The notes: generated by a model not told the origin, from the letters alone. A stretch of 64,000 nt of DNA from Clostridium estertheticum subsp. estertheticum (GCF_001877035.1 NZ_CP015756.1:3277001-3341000), one strand, 5' to 3'. Positions 36,984-46,146 are shown, counted from the first letter of the stretch. Program-made: numbers and translations.

Positions 36984-37670
36984 CTAAAGCATTCCTTTTT
37001 CTTTTAAACTTGTATAAACCCCATTACCAATAATTATATGATCAAGTAGCTCTATTCCTAGTAATTTACCACATTCCTTAAGTCTTATAGTAATACTTAT
37101 GTCTTCCTTACTAGGAGTTGGGTCCCCCGAAGGATGATTGTGACAAATAACAACGGAAGCACTACAATTTTTAATAGCTTCGTAAAAAACTTCCCTTGGA
37201 TGAACTATTGAAGTATTCAAATTACCAATTGAGATATTTTTTATGCTAATAATTACATTCTTTGTATTAAGCATAACTAATTTAAGATATTCCTTTTTTA
37301 AGTATCTCATTTCCTCCATAAGATATTCTGCAACATCTTTTGGCGATGTAATTTTATATTCTTCCCCAGATTTATAGCTTCTAAATCTTTTGGAAATTTC
37401 CACAAGTGCTAAAAGTTGTGTCGCTTTGGCATTTCCAACACCTTTTAAATTCATAAATTCCTCTGCACTTGAACCGAGAAGTCCATTTAGTCCACCACAC
37501 TGCGAAATTATTCTACTACAAAGACTTATAATATTTTCATTTTTTGATCCTACCCTAAGTATTATAGCTAATAGTTCATTGTTGGATAAAGTTTCAGCAC
37601 CGTATCTTAACAGTTTTTCCCTTGGTCTCTCATTTTGAGGCAAATCCATAATTTTGAACGTCATACCCAT
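36984..37670 (-). CDS. radC: RadC-family JAB-domain protein
   Basis: 228 aa from the ATG at 37670, six bases after AAAGGAG. N-terminal helix-hairpin-helix part ([18 protein letters not shown] near 70) and C-terminal JAB/MPN metal site [14 protein letters not shown]. The old DNA-repair role is doubtful; a function in cell shape or mobile-element biology has been proposed. Conserved upstream of mreB in Firmicutes. Confidence 0.93.
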   Translation of the reverse strand: MGMTFKIMDLPQNERPREKLLRYGAETLSNNELLAIILRVGSKNENIISLCSRIISQCGGLNGLLGSSAEEFMNLKGVGNAKATQLLALVEISKRFRSYKSGEEYKITSPKDVAEYLMEEMRYLKKEYLKLVMLNTKNVIISIKNISIGNLNTSIVHPREVFYEAIKNCSASVVICHNHPSGDPTPSKEDISITIRLKECGKLLGIELLDHIIIGNGVYTSLKEKGML

Positions 37671-37681
37671 AAACAACTCCT

Positions 37682-38257
37682 TTATAGATTGACCCCCATT
37701 TCCCTTAACATATAATATAATTTATTCACTGGCAACCCCACAACACTATAGTAACAGCCCTTTAATTCTTTAACAAATAAAGATGCTCCTCCTTGTATAG
37801 CATAAGCTCCAGCCATACCTAATGGTTCTTTTGTTTCTATGTACTTGTTTATTTGTTTGATTGATAACTTTGAAAATTTCACTTTAGTGCACACATACTC
37901 AGTATTAATTACCTTAGTCTCTGTGTTTATTACCGCAATTCCTGTATATACCTCATGTATATTGTTACTTAGATTACTAAGCATTTTGAAAGCCTCATAA
38001 CTATCTTTAGGTTTTCCGAGCACTTCCCCCTTAAAATAAACAACAGTATCACAACCTATTATAGCAGTTGGTTTTTTCACGCTACTACAAATAGCCATAG
38101 CCTTACCTTTTGCTAAGGTCATAACATATTCCCCACAATTCCCAGAAAACATTATGTCACTCTCTTCAAAGTTACTTGCTATTATCTGAAAATTACTAGT
38201 TATTTTTTTTAGGAGTTCAGCCCTACGTGGCGAGGCAGACGCTAAAATAATATCCAC
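37682..38257 (-). CDS. maf: Maf-type nucleoside triphosphate pyrophosphatase
   Basis: House-cleaning hydrolase of dTTP/UTP or modified nucleotides. 191 aa. ASASPRRAELL at 6-16, the catalytic Asp in IIGCDTVVYF, and GMAGAYAIQGGASLFV near the end. GTG start at 38257 after GGAGTG. Conserved before radC-mreB. Confidence 0.95.
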   Translation of the reverse strand: MDIILASASPRRAELLKKITSNFQIIASNFEESDIMFSGNCGEYVMTLAKGKAMAICSSVKKPTAIIGCDTVVYFKGEVLGKPKDSYEAFKMLSNLSNNIHEVYTGIAVINTETKVINTEYVCTKVKFSKLSIKQINKYIETKEPLGMAGAYAIQGGASLFVKELKGCYYSVVGLPVNKLYYMLREMGVNL

Positions 38258-38267
38258 TACATCACTC

Positions 38268-38528
38268 CTAATATTTTCTATATAATATTATTGCCAAAAC
38301 AATGCCTATAATAGACATAATATTAATATTAAAATTTATACCGAAAGTTACTGCGAATACTTTAAAATCTATAAGCATAGGATTACTCATCCCTATGGTG
38401 TACGTACTCTTCAAAAATTTAAGTGCAGCCACGTTGTCTCCTAATAGTTCACCTACAAAACTTCCAGAAATAGCTCCTATCATTATAAAAAAAACAAAAT
38501 ATGGATTTTTTCTTTCTGCACTCTTCAA
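38268..38528 (-). CDS. DUF4321 membrane protein
   Basis: 86 aa with two or three TM segments (about 9-30, 55-83). The pattern NPYFVFFIMIGAISGSFVGELLG fragment (seen as ISGSFVGELLGDN) matches DUF4321, a clostridial family found next to maf. TTG start after GGTGGGGG. Function unknown. Confidence 0.85.
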   Translation of the reverse strand: MKSAERKNPYFVFFIMIGAISGSFVGELLGDNVAALKFLKSTYTIGMSNPMLIDFKVFAVTFGINFNINIMSIIGIVLAIILYRKY

Positions 38529-38639
38529 ATTGTACCCCCACCTTACTTACATATCTTATACATCTTATACATTTTAACATTTAATAAATTCATACACAAG
38601 TGTATAAATTTATTATTCAGAAAAAATTTATAATTATGT

Positions 38640-39368
38640 CTATATCAGTTTCTTTATAAATTTATAGATATATATATATCCGTCCTCTGTTTTGTCTTTG
38701 TTTACCTCTTCCGGCAAGGCAGTTAAGTATGATTTTATCGTTGTCATTGAAGCATAACTTTTATTTTTCGTATCTGCACCAGTTAAAGTCGTCATCCATT
38801 TTTTTAATTTTACAGTTTGAATTGATTTAGTATCCTTTTCTGAAAGTTTATTTAATATTTCAATATCTGCACTAATCATTTCATTAGTTTGAGCGCTTGT
38901 TAAATCCTTACCTTCTAGCTGAAAATTGATTTTTGAATAAGTTATTTTTTTTGCCGTAAGTTGTTTAATGATACTATCAGCACCACCTTTGGGATATACA
39001 CCAAGTAACACTTTATTTAACTTATCTTCCACAACAATAAATGGTGTACCATACTCAGCTAAACTCTTTTTGAGTATAAGTGCGCTTTCCATTTTGCTAA
39101 AAACACCACATTGCAATGCTACATATTCTTTAATATCATTTTGAGCTTTATCTTTAGAATCATCCACACTAACTTTATTTGTTTTTGTATCCTTTTGCAA
39201 ACTTATTTTAGTAACTTTATTATCTGCACTCGCTATTTTACTATTATTAGGTAATAGCTTTGCAAAAATAGTGCCCAAAGCAATTGCAACTATTAATATT
39301 AATGTAATAACAATTATAAAATTGTTATTTTTCTTAGGTGCTTTGTAATTGTATCTAGTATATCTCAC
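38640..39368 (-). CDS. SPOR-domain protein
   Basis: 242 aa: basic N-terminus, TM about 16-40, linker, and a SPOR-like domain about 85-150 (VALQCGVFSKMESALILKKS ... PFIVVEDKLNKVLLGVYP). SPOR domains bind denuded glycan at septa. The rest (150-242) is helical. GTG start after GGGGATG. Lies upstream of DUF4321 on the same strand. Confidence 0.82.
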   Translation of the reverse strand: MRYTRYNYKAPKKNNNFIIVITLILIVAIALGTIFAKLLPNNSKIASADNKVTKISLQKDTKTNKVSVDDSKDKAQNDIKEYVALQCGVFSKMESALILKKSLAEYGTPFIVVEDKLNKVLLGVYPKGGADSIIKQLTAKKITYSKINFQLEGKDLTSAQTNEMISADIEILNKLSEKDTKSIQTVKLKKWMTTLTGADTKNKSYASMTTIKSYLTALPEEVNKDKTEDGYIYIYKFIKKLI

Positions 39369-39458
39369 TCTAACATCCCCTAACTTAATAATTACTTATT
39401 TATAATATTATTATTTGAAAACTTATTTTAGAATAAAAAAATAAATATAATTAAAATA

Positions 39459-39480
39459 ACCCTATAAATTTTATAGGGCT
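39459..39480 (-). terminator. Terminator after the Met-rich gene
   Basis: CCCTATAAA / TTTATAGGG hairpin, with TTATTTTAATT after it on the minus strand, 46 bp past the stop codon. Confidence 0.65.
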
Positions 39481-39525
39481 TTAGTGAAAGTAAATTCTAT
39501 TTTTATGTTTATTAAATATTATTTT

Positions 39526-40041
39526 CTATTCATCTCTGTACATAAGGGACACTTTAACAATTCTTGAAACTATTTCTCTTGCTTCTACATAAGAATTCCC
39601 GTATCTAGTCAAACGCCTAAATATTGCAGGATTATATTTTTCAATTCTTTTTACAATGGAATCTACCTCATTATATTGTAGACTAGGTGAAGCCGTCATA
39701 CTAGGTATATAAGGTTGGTCTTGATACTTATCAATATAACTTTTGTTTTTATTTAACTCGTCATAATCTTCCATAGCTTCATTTCTATACATTCTGCCCA
39801 ATTGATTAAATTCATTCATAGACCTTGCATAATTAAATTGACCCATACCCACCCAAGGATTTATTCCCCTATATTGGTTTGTTTCCATATTAGAATTAAT
39901 ATCCTGCATATATCCCACGGGCATTCCCATATTTGACATCATATTCATTTGGTCATATCCATACATCATAGATTGTAATGGCACCATGTCATATTCTTCA
40001 ATCATGTCTATATCATCACTATTGCTGTCCTCTATTATCAT
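39526..40041 (-). CDS. Methionine-rich hypothetical protein
   Basis: 171 aa, not recognised. Acidic N-terminus (EDSNSDDIDMIEEYDM), then a Met/Tyr/Asn/Gly-rich low-complexity middle (MMYGYDQMNMMSNMGMPVGY) and a conserved-looking basic C-terminal helix region about 125-168. No signal peptide or TM. Composition resembles spore coat or coat-associated proteins, which is only a hint. GGGAGGG precedes the ATG; it has its own terminator. Confidence 0.65.
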   Translation of the reverse strand: MIIEDSNSDDIDMIEEYDMVPLQSMMYGYDQMNMMSNMGMPVGYMQDINSNMETNQYRGINPWVGMGQFNYARSMNEFNQLGRMYRNEAMEDYDELNKNKSYIDKYQDQPYIPSMTASPSLQYNEVDSIVKRIEKYNPAIFRRLTRYGNSYVEAREIVSRIVKVSLMYRDE

Positions 40042-40123
40042 AATTACCCTCCCATTCCAATATTATTAATACATTAATAATTTATGCCAAATATAAGAGT
40101 TTGATACTAGTTTTACAAAAAAA

Positions 40124-40152
40124 ATAAAGAGGGTGCAATTACACCCTCTTTA
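40124..40152 (-). terminator. Terminator after the 41-aa gene
   Basis: TAAAGAGGGTG / CACCCTCTTTA with a 6-nt loop and eight T residues after it on the minus strand. Confidence 0.9.
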
Positions 40153-40157
40153 TGCCA

Positions 40158-40283
40158 CTATTTGCTTAATCCACGTACAGGCTTTCTCATATTCGCATCT
40201 CCATTAATAATTACAGGATTTTTCTCCTTACTTTTATTTACCTTCTGTTGATTTTCATTAGGACCACTATTTTTATTTTTCAT
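40158..40283 (-). CDS. Small basic hypothetical protein (41 aa)
   Basis: 41 aa, Asn/Lys-rich, beginning MKNKNSGPNENQQK and ending NMRKPVRGLSK. GAGAGGTG lies six bases before the ATG and a strong terminator follows at once, so it looks like a real monocistronic gene. Size and composition recall minor small acid-soluble spore proteins, but no family motif is recognised. Confidence 0.6.
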   Translation of the reverse strand: MKNKNSGPNENQQKVNKSKEKNPVIINGDANMRKPVRGLSK

Positions 40284-40386
40284 AAATAACACCTCTCTTA
40301 GATGTTAGTTTTTCCATATTTCTTTTTATAATTCATTTGTTCTAAAATTCATATCTACTGTTTTGAATGTTTTTTTGAAATAAAAA

Positions 40387-40415
40387 AGTACCAACACCTT
40401 CAAGGTGCTGATACT
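40387..40415 (-). terminator. Terminator of tRNA-Leu
   Basis: AGTA-CA-CACCT pairs with AGGTG-TG-TACT, then TTTTTTA on the minus strand, 14 bp past the CCA end. Confidence 0.8.
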
Positions 40416-40428
40416 ACTTGGTTTAACT

Positions 40429-40510
40429 TGGTGCAACAGACGGGACTTGAACCCGTATGGTCTCCCACACGTCCCTTAAACGTGCGCGTCTGCCATTCCG
40501 CCACTGTCGC
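40429..40510 (-). tRNA. tRNA-Leu, anticodon reads AAG
   Basis: Cloverleaf by eye: acceptor GCGACAG / CTGTTGC (one G-U), D arm with AATGGCAGAC, anticodon stem CACGT / ACGTG around loop TTAAGGG (34-36 = AAG), short variable stem TGG/CCA, T arm ACGGG-TTCAAGT-CCCGT, discriminator A and encoded CCA. Recognises CUU; A34 would need conversion to inosine to read more. The AAG anticodon is uncommon in bacteria. Confidence 0.9.
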
Positions 40511-40531
40511 AAATTTTTTTAAATGTAAAGG

Positions 40532-40581
40532 ATCAAACCTTATAGTCATATAGAATTATTAATCTAATAACTATAAGGTTA
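40532..40581 (-). repeat. Inverted repeat in the tRNA-Leu leader
   Basis: AACCTTATAGT and ACTATAAGGTT (11-bp arms) flank an AT-rich loop between the promoter -10 and the tRNA. No T tract follows, so it is not a typical terminator. It would form a hairpin in the precursor leader. Confidence 0.65.
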
Positions 40582-40611
40582 ATTATATATTAGTTTTGTA
40601 CAAATTGTCAA
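40582..40611 (-). promoter_or_regulatory. Promoter of tRNA-Leu
   Basis: Minus strand TTGACA (40611-40606), 18 bp, TATAAT (40587-40582); both boxes are perfect. Confidence 0.85.
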
Positions 40612-40627
40612 TAGTTTTTATTTTCTT

Positions 40628-41188
40628 TTATTTAATCTCATTAGCATACAATTTTGAATAAATGCGGTAATTTATCTTTACTTTTTTAACATACTTATCC
40701 GTTTCTCCAAACGGTATATTTTTAAGTGTTTTACCATCGCTAGAATATTTCTTGTTTTTAAGCCACTTTTTAACATTCCCACGTCCACCATTATAAGCTG
40801 CAAGTACCAATTCTAAATCACCATTAAATTCACTATTTAAATCGTCAAGATACCAACATCCCATAGCAATATTAGTTTCAGAGTCAAAAGATTTTTCCGT
40901 ATTAAAGTCTTTTAATTTCATATTACCAGCAATCCATATTGCAGTATCAGGCATTATCTGCATAAGTCCATAAGCTCCAGTATTTGAAACGGCTTTATCA
41001 TCAAAATTGCTTTCTGTTCTTATTACAGCCGCAACCAAATAAGGATCTACATTATACTTTTTTGAATATGTAATTATTTTATTTTCATACTTTATCGGGT
41101 AAAAATTCTTAAAAATACTTTTTATATTTATTACTATAATAACCAATAGAATTAATATTAATAATTTTATGATTTTTGAAATTTTCAT
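40628..41188 (-). CDS. Lytic transglycosylase, SLT family
   Basis: Cleaves glycan strands between MurNAc and GlcNAc. 186 aa: N-terminal TM (about 5-23), then SLT domain with catalytic Glu in VAAVIRTESNFDDKAVS (E near 58), GAYGLMQIMPDTA, and AAYNGGRGNVKKWL. Its ATG overlaps the coaE stop by 4 bp (ATGA), so it is translated after coaE. Confidence 0.93.
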   Translation of the reverse strand: MKISKIIKLLILILLVIIVINIKSIFKNFYPIKYENKIITYSKKYNVDPYLVAAVIRTESNFDDKAVSNTGAYGLMQIMPDTAIWIAGNMKLKDFNTEKSFDSETNIAMGCWYLDDLNSEFNGDLELVLAAYNGGRGNVKKWLKNKKYSSDGKTLKNIPFGETDKYVKKVKINYRIYSKLYANEIK

Positions 41189-41793
41189 AACTTCACATCT
41201 AACCTTTCGAGCTGTGTAATAATTAAATCCAGTTGCAACTTTGTATCTTCAAAACTTCTTCCATTATCAATAATAAAATCTGCAAATTTCCTCTTTTCAT
41301 CTATCGGCATTTGGGCTTTTATTCTATCCATTGTTTCATCTAAATTTAAATCATCACGAAGCATAACCCTTTGTATTTGAACATCACTAGATACCCATAC
41401 TAAAATAGTTACGTCCATACAAGTATGGAGATTGTTCTCTATTAAAGTAGGTGCATCTAGAAAACATAACTTACAGTTATTTTCTTCACATATTTTCATT
41501 CTGTGATGTATTTCTTTTGTTATAAAAGGTATCATTATATTTTCAAGTTTTTTTCTACGTGTATCACTTTTAAATATATAATTCCCAAACTCTTTTCTAT
41601 TAAGTTCACCTTCACTGTCAAAAAAATCATATCCAAATTCACTTTTGATATTACCCATTATTTCTGGATATATTATAAAAACCTCTCTAGCTACAATATC
41701 TGCGTCGATAATTGAAAACCCATCATCTTTTAACATATTGGTTACTGTACTCTTTCCACTTCCAATACCACCTGTTATTCCAACCTTTAGCAT
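41185..41793 (-). CDS. coaE: Dephospho-CoA kinase
   Basis: Last step of CoA synthesis. 202 aa from the ATG at 41793, which follows GGGGGAG; a GTG five codons earlier overlaps that ribosome site. P-loop GITGGIGSGKST at 5-16, DADIVAREV, and the lid region VQIQRVMLRDDLNLDE. Lies between polA and the transglycosylase gene, a conserved order. Confidence 0.96.
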   Translation of the reverse strand: MLKVGITGGIGSGKSTVTNMLKDDGFSIIDADIVAREVFIIYPEIMGNIKSEFGYDFFDSEGELNRKEFGNYIFKSDTRRKKLENIMIPFITKEIHHRMKICEENNCKLCFLDAPTLIENNLHTCMDVTILVWVSSDVQIQRVMLRDDLNLDETMDRIKAQMPIDEKRKFADFIIDNGRSFEDTKLQLDLIITQLERLDVKL

Positions 41794-41871
41794 TATCTTC
41801 TCCCCCACTTTTTTATAACTAAAAATTGAATTTCTAACATCCTGGGCTTAACTCTCACCCGTAAGTTTCAA

Positions 41872-44487
41872 CTACTTAGCCTCATACCAGGTTTCTCCGA
41901 TGCTAATTTCTACTTCTAGCGGAACTAAAAGTTTAACAACATTTTCCATCTGATCCTTAACCAACAATTCAACCTGCTTTAGCTCATCTCTATATACATT
42001 TAATATTAATTCATCATGTACTTGTAGAATTAAAGTACTTTTCAATCCTTCTTCCTTTAATTTATCAAATACATTAACCATAGCAAGTTTTATAATATCT
42101 GCTGCACTTCCTTGTATAGGAGTATTCATAGCAAGCCTAATACCAGCAGCTTTTACCATTTTGTTTGCTGAATTTATTTCAGGTATAAATCTACGTCTAT
42201 TCATAATTGTAGTTACGCTATTATTTTCCTCAGCCGCGATAACTATATCCTTCATGTATTTCTTAACACTCGGATATCTTTCAAAATAAGTTTCTATATA
42301 TGTTTTAGCTTCTTTCCTTGATATATTTAAATCATTTGCCAAGCTAAATTCACCAATACCATATACTATTCCAAAATTTACTGCTTTTGCATTACTTCTC
42401 ATGACTTTAGTAACCTCATCCATTGGAACATTAAATACCTCAGATGCTGTTTTAGTGTGAATATCACTATGATCAATGAACGCTTGAATTAAATTCTCGT
42501 CAGCAGCAATATGTGCTAATACTCGAAGTTCTATCTGTGAATAATCCGCAGATAATATAACACACTTATCATTGTGTGGTATAAATGCTTTCCTTATAGC
42601 TCTACCCATTTCATGTCTTATAGGAATGTTTTGCAAATTAGGTTCTGTACTCGATAATCTTCCTGTTGTGGTAACTGTTTGCATAAAGTTTGAATGTATT
42701 CTAGAATCTGTGTCAATTACTGGTTTTAACCCCTCAATATATGTAGAAAAAATCTTTGTTACTTGTCTATACTTTGTGACTTCTGCGATAATAGGATGCT
42801 TATCCACTAGTGCATCTAAAACCTCTGCATTAGTTGAATATCCTGTTTTGGTCTTCTTTATAACAGGTAAATCTAATTTTTCAAATAATATTTTTCCTAA
42901 TTGTTTTGGAGATTTTATATTAAATTCTTCTCCAGCCAAAACAAAAATGGTGCTTTCAAGTTTCGCTATATCTGCGGCAAATTTAACTCCAAGCTCTTCT
43001 AAATTAGTTTTATCTACTGTAAACCCTTCAGCCTCCATATATGATATAGCCTCTGTTAATGGCTGCTCAACCTTATATAGTAGTTCTTCCATTTCATACT
43101 CTTTAATTTTTGGCTCTAATATCTCATAAAGTTTTTTTAGTAATGCAACTTTATTAATTTCCTTTGCATGACCTTCGCCCTTAATGCTAATTCTAAGATT
43201 AGTATCCATAAGAGTTTCAAGACTATATTCTTTTTTTGCAGAGTCTAGAAGGTATGCTGCAAGCTCAGTATCAAATTGTATTCCATGTAACTTGATCTTC
43301 TTTTTGTTAAGAGCAGTATATGCATTTTTTACAGCATGGCTCACTTTTTTAATATCATTACTCTCAAGTATAGTTTTTAAATAACTTATAGTTTTCTCTT
43401 CATCTTCCTTAAATAAATCATCAAGCTTGATAAGATAATTTTTTTCTTTATAATTAATGTATATGTTATTAAGACACATTTTAGAAAAAACATTTGTATC
43501 CCCTATATCAAAAATTATATAAATGGTATCCTTAATTTCAAAGGTAAGCTCTGAAAGCTTTTGCAAATTATCTATTACTTCATAATCTGCAGAAAATATT
43601 TCTTCAACTGAGTCATCATCTACAGATATTCTGTCTATTAATGACTTAAACTGTAATTTATAAAATAAATCTTTTACAGCGCGAACATCATAATTTTCTT
43701 TTGATTTAATTGAACTTAGATCCATTTCCATAGGCACGCAAGTAATAATGGTGGCTAATTTTTTACTGAAAATTGCCTGTTCACTATAGGTGTTTAAATT
43801 TTCAACAAGCTTTTTACCACTAACCTTATCAATATTCATAAGAAGATTTTCTATACTCTTATATTCTTTGATAAGCTTATACGCAGTTTTTTCACCAATT
43901 CCTGGAACACCTGGTATATTGTCAGAAGCATCTCCCATTAGACCTTTTACATCTATAAATTCTGTTGGAGTTACTCCGAATTCCTCAATTATACGGTTTC
44001 TATCGTATATTTCTTTTTCAGACATTCCTTTTTTATTTATTACAACCTTAACATTATCTGTTGCAAGCTGAAGCGCATCTCTGTCTCCTGTTATTATAAA
44101 GACTTCCAGTCCTTGCTCTTCTGCAAACACCGATAACGTACCTATTAAATCATCTGCTTCAAACCCATCTAATTCAAATATATCTATAGCCATTTTCTCT
44201 AAGAGTTCCCTAACTATAGCAAACTGTCCTTGCAGTTCATCAGGCATTCTTTTTCTACCTGCTTTATAATCTTTATATTCTTCATGACGAAAGGTAGGTG
44301 CCTTCCTATCAAATGTTGTGACAATATAATCAGGCTCAAACTCTTCTTTCATCTTTAAAAGCATAGTTGTAAAGCCATAAACTGCATTAGTGTATATCCC
44401 ATCCGAATTTGTTAGGGCCGGTAATGCATAAAAAGCTCTATACATAAGACTATGACCATCTAAAATTAGTAGTCTTTCCTTAGACAT
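41872..44487 (-). CDS. polA: DNA polymerase I
   Basis: Repair and lagging-strand polymerase. 871 aa: 5'-3' exonuclease (1-290, GHSLMYRAFYAL, FEADDLIGTL), a vestigial 3'-5' exonuclease (about 310-470, where the expected DxE reads FDIGD, so proofreading is probably lost), and the polymerase domain (STEPNLQNIPIR, DYSQIELRVLAH, QVHDELI). The same loss of proofreading is known in other Gram-positive Pol I enzymes. Confidence 0.97.
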   Translation of the reverse strand: MSKERLLILDGHSLMYRAFYALPALTNSDGIYTNAVYGFTTMLLKMKEEFEPDYIVTTFDRKAPTFRHEEYKDYKAGRKRMPDELQGQFAIVRELLEKMAIDIFELDGFEADDLIGTLSVFAEEQGLEVFIITGDRDALQLATDNVKVVINKKGMSEKEIYDRNRIIEEFGVTPTEFIDVKGLMGDASDNIPGVPGIGEKTAYKLIKEYKSIENLLMNIDKVSGKKLVENLNTYSEQAIFSKKLATIITCVPMEMDLSSIKSKENYDVRAVKDLFYKLQFKSLIDRISVDDDSVEEIFSADYEVIDNLQKLSELTFEIKDTIYIIFDIGDTNVFSKMCLNNIYINYKEKNYLIKLDDLFKEDEEKTISYLKTILESNDIKKVSHAVKNAYTALNKKKIKLHGIQFDTELAAYLLDSAKKEYSLETLMDTNLRISIKGEGHAKEINKVALLKKLYEILEPKIKEYEMEELLYKVEQPLTEAISYMEAEGFTVDKTNLEELGVKFAADIAKLESTIFVLAGEEFNIKSPKQLGKILFEKLDLPVIKKTKTGYSTNAEVLDALVDKHPIIAEVTKYRQVTKIFSTYIEGLKPVIDTDSRIHSNFMQTVTTTGRLSSTEPNLQNIPIRHEMGRAIRKAFIPHNDKCVILSADYSQIELRVLAHIAADENLIQAFIDHSDIHTKTASEVFNVPMDEVTKVMRSNAKAVNFGIVYGIGEFSLANDLNISRKEAKTYIETYFERYPSVKKYMKDIVIAAEENNSVTTIMNRRRFIPEINSANKMVKAAGIRLAMNTPIQGSAADIIKLAMVNVFDKLKEEGLKSTLILQVHDELILNVYRDELKQVELLVKDQMENVVKLLVPLEVEISIGETWYEAK

Positions 44488-44738
44488 TTTAAATCCCTTC
44501 TTTCTACTATGTTTATAAATTTATATGTAACGTTTTATATTATATGTTCAAAATAAAAATATCAACTTCTTAATACTAACATTCATTTTGTTATAACATT
44601 AAGATGACTTTCTTAAAATCGCCTCTTACCTTAATATAGGTAAAACAGTTTCTATTGTATTATAACAAATATATACCCAAAAAGTAACGAACTGTATATT
44701 AATTTGTACTTATTTTATACTAAATATACATATATCTA

Positions 44739-44767
44739 TTGCAATGTTCATAAATATATGGTAAACT
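44739..44767 (+). promoter_or_regulatory. Promoter of tRNA-Leu (CAA)
   Basis: TTGCAA (44739-44744), 17 bp, TAAACT (44762-44767), 16 bp before the tRNA. Confidence 0.65.
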
Positions 44768-44783
44768 ATTTTTTGTCAGGTAT

Positions 44784-44870
44784 GCCGAAGTGGTGGAACT
44801 GGCAGACGCGCTGGACTCAAAATCCAGTGGTAGCAATACCGTGCGGGTTCGATTCCCGCCTCCGGCACCA
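44784..44870 (+). tRNA. tRNA-Leu, anticodon CAA
   Basis: 87 nt with encoded CCA. Acceptor GCCGAAG / CTCCGGC has an A-C mismatch at the fifth pair. Anticodon stem CTGGA / TCCAG with loop CTCAAAA (34-36 = CAA), variable arm TGGTAGC..., T arm GCGGG-TTCGATT-CCCGC. Reads UUG. Confidence 0.95.
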
Positions 44871-44874
44871 AAAG

Positions 44875-44905
44875 GCTTTCAAGGTTTTCTTGAAAGCTTT
44901 TTTTA
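44875..44905 (+). terminator. Terminator of tRNA-Leu (CAA)
   Basis: GCTTTCAAG / CTTGAAAGC, 9 bp with a 5-nt loop, followed by seven T. Confidence 0.9.
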
Positions 44906-44930
44906 TGCCCAAAATTACAAAAGGGTGCAC

Positions 44931-44979
44931 AAAAATACCGTAAAATTCTAATGAATAATGCGGTATTTTAAGAATTATA
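44931..44979. repeat. Hairpin repeat, copy 1
   Basis: AAAATACCG ... CGGTATTTT (9-bp stem) with inner ATTC-TAAT-GAAT stem. It is 42 or so of 49 positions identical with copy 2 at 46096-46146; the differing stem pair is A-T here and G-C there. A/T tracts at both sides make it a possible bidirectional terminator, here at the 3' end of the chemotaxis gene. Confidence 0.8.
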
Positions 44980-45043
44980 AAGTTTTAAATGGATATATAA
45001 TTAATTTTTACCTTTAATAATTTCAAATAAATAGTACAAATTC

Positions 45044-45892
45044 TTATTTATAACGCTCAACAAAAACTTCCAATTGTTTGGTTGTGTTGTGTATATATTC
45101 TAAATTTGAAGATATTTCTTGTGTTGATGCTGCTTGTTCCTCACTTATTGCTCCTATTGACTCTATTGAGTTATTAATTTCAGAAACAATTTGATTCATT
45201 TCATTTAACATACTTTGAATTTTTACTGCTGATTCTTGAGATTGCACAGCCAATTTTCGTATTTCTTTCGCAACCACAGAAAAGCCTCGCCCATGTTCTC
45301 CTGCCCTTGCAGCTTCAATGGAAGCATTTAACCCTAACAGGTTAGTTTGAGAAGCTACATTTTTTATAAATTCTAAAATTTGAGTTGTATCTTGATACTT
45401 TTTCATTAATTCATGTGCTAATTTTATGGATTGCTGCCCAGAATTTGCAAGTTCCATAGCACTCTGAGCTATCTGTTCAACACTTTCAGATGCATTTTTT
45501 GTGGAAGAAGCTAAGTTTGTAACATTGTTTACTAAACTATAACTATCATTTAAATCAATACCTGAACTTAGCGTTCCGATTATCTTACCATCAACTCCAT
45601 ATATTGGAGTAAACACTGTTTTTATTGGTCGACCATATACTTCGGCTGGAATATCATCCAAGGTATCTTTCCCCGTTTTGATACATTCTAAAATAGTACT
45701 TATGTCTTTAATTGGTTTACCAGTAGGCAAATCTAATTCAAACTTTCTTGCCCGGTAATATGAAGTGTACTCCTCTAAATTTGTTAATCCCACAGCCATG
45801 TCTTCGCGAACAATCCTATTAAGATAAGGAAGAACTAATTTGAAGGCAGCTAGGATTGAATCATTTGTTTGAAATTCATTTAAATCTTGCAT
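45044..45892 (-). CDS. Soluble methyl-accepting chemotaxis-type receptor
   Basis: 282 aa with no TM helix. N-terminal sensory part about 1-118 ([38 protein letters not shown]), then a short signalling coiled coil with the hairpin tip [20 protein letters not shown] and [22 protein letters not shown] that contacts CheA/CheW. Such short cytoplasmic receptors respond to internal signals. GGGAGG precedes the ATG; promoter with extended -10 at 45952-45960. No che genes are nearby, so the partner pathway lies elsewhere. Confidence 0.9.
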   Translation of the reverse strand: MQDLNEFQTNDSILAAFKLVLPYLNRIVREDMAVGLTNLEEYTSYYRARKFELDLPTGKPIKDISTILECIKTGKDTLDDIPAEVYGRPIKTVFTPIYGVDGKIIGTLSSGIDLNDSYSLVNNVTNLASSTKNASESVEQIAQSAMELANSGQQSIKLAHELMKKYQDTTQILEFIKNVASQTNLLGLNASIEAARAGEHGRGFSVVAKEIRKLAVQSQESAVKIQSMLNEMNQIVSEINNSIESIGAISEEQAASTQEISSNLEYIHNTTKQLEVFVERYK

Positions 45893-45951
45893 TTTAATTT
45901 TACCTCCCTAAATTACTTGTTATGATATCATTTTGAAATAATTTTGTTATA

Positions 45952-45960
45952 ATTATAACA
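45952..45960 (-). promoter_or_regulatory. Extended -10 promoter of the chemotaxis-type gene
   Basis: TG-T-TATAAT on the minus strand, 60 bp before the ATG, embedded in the palindrome GTTATAATTATAAC. No good -35 is seen. Confidence 0.45.
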
Positions 45961-46095
45961 TATTAGTTTATTTTTCGACACCATAATTTTCATTTTTTTC
46001 AATAATTAATTTTCTACTTTAGTTACTACACGTTTTAATCAAATTGCTCTCTTAAAACTTATCTTTTAAATCATTCTCTTTTTGAACTGCGACGT

Positions 46096-46146
46096 AAAAA
46101 TGCCGTAAGATTCAATTGAATAATACGGCATTTTTAAGGAATTATT
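46096..46146. repeat. Hairpin repeat, copy 2
   Basis: AAAAATGCCG ... CGGCATTTTT stem with inner ATTC-AATT-GAAT. Same element as 44931-44979 with a compensating change in the stem. The two copies flank the chemotaxis-type gene. Confidence 0.8.

Noticed and set aside
41794-41871. Gap between polA and coaE as a riboswitch
   Set aside because: Only about 80 bp and no recognisable aptamer or terminator.
44784-44905. tRNA-Leu (CAA) as a phage or ICE attachment site
   Set aside because: No integrase gene and no second copy of the tRNA 3' end were found in the window.
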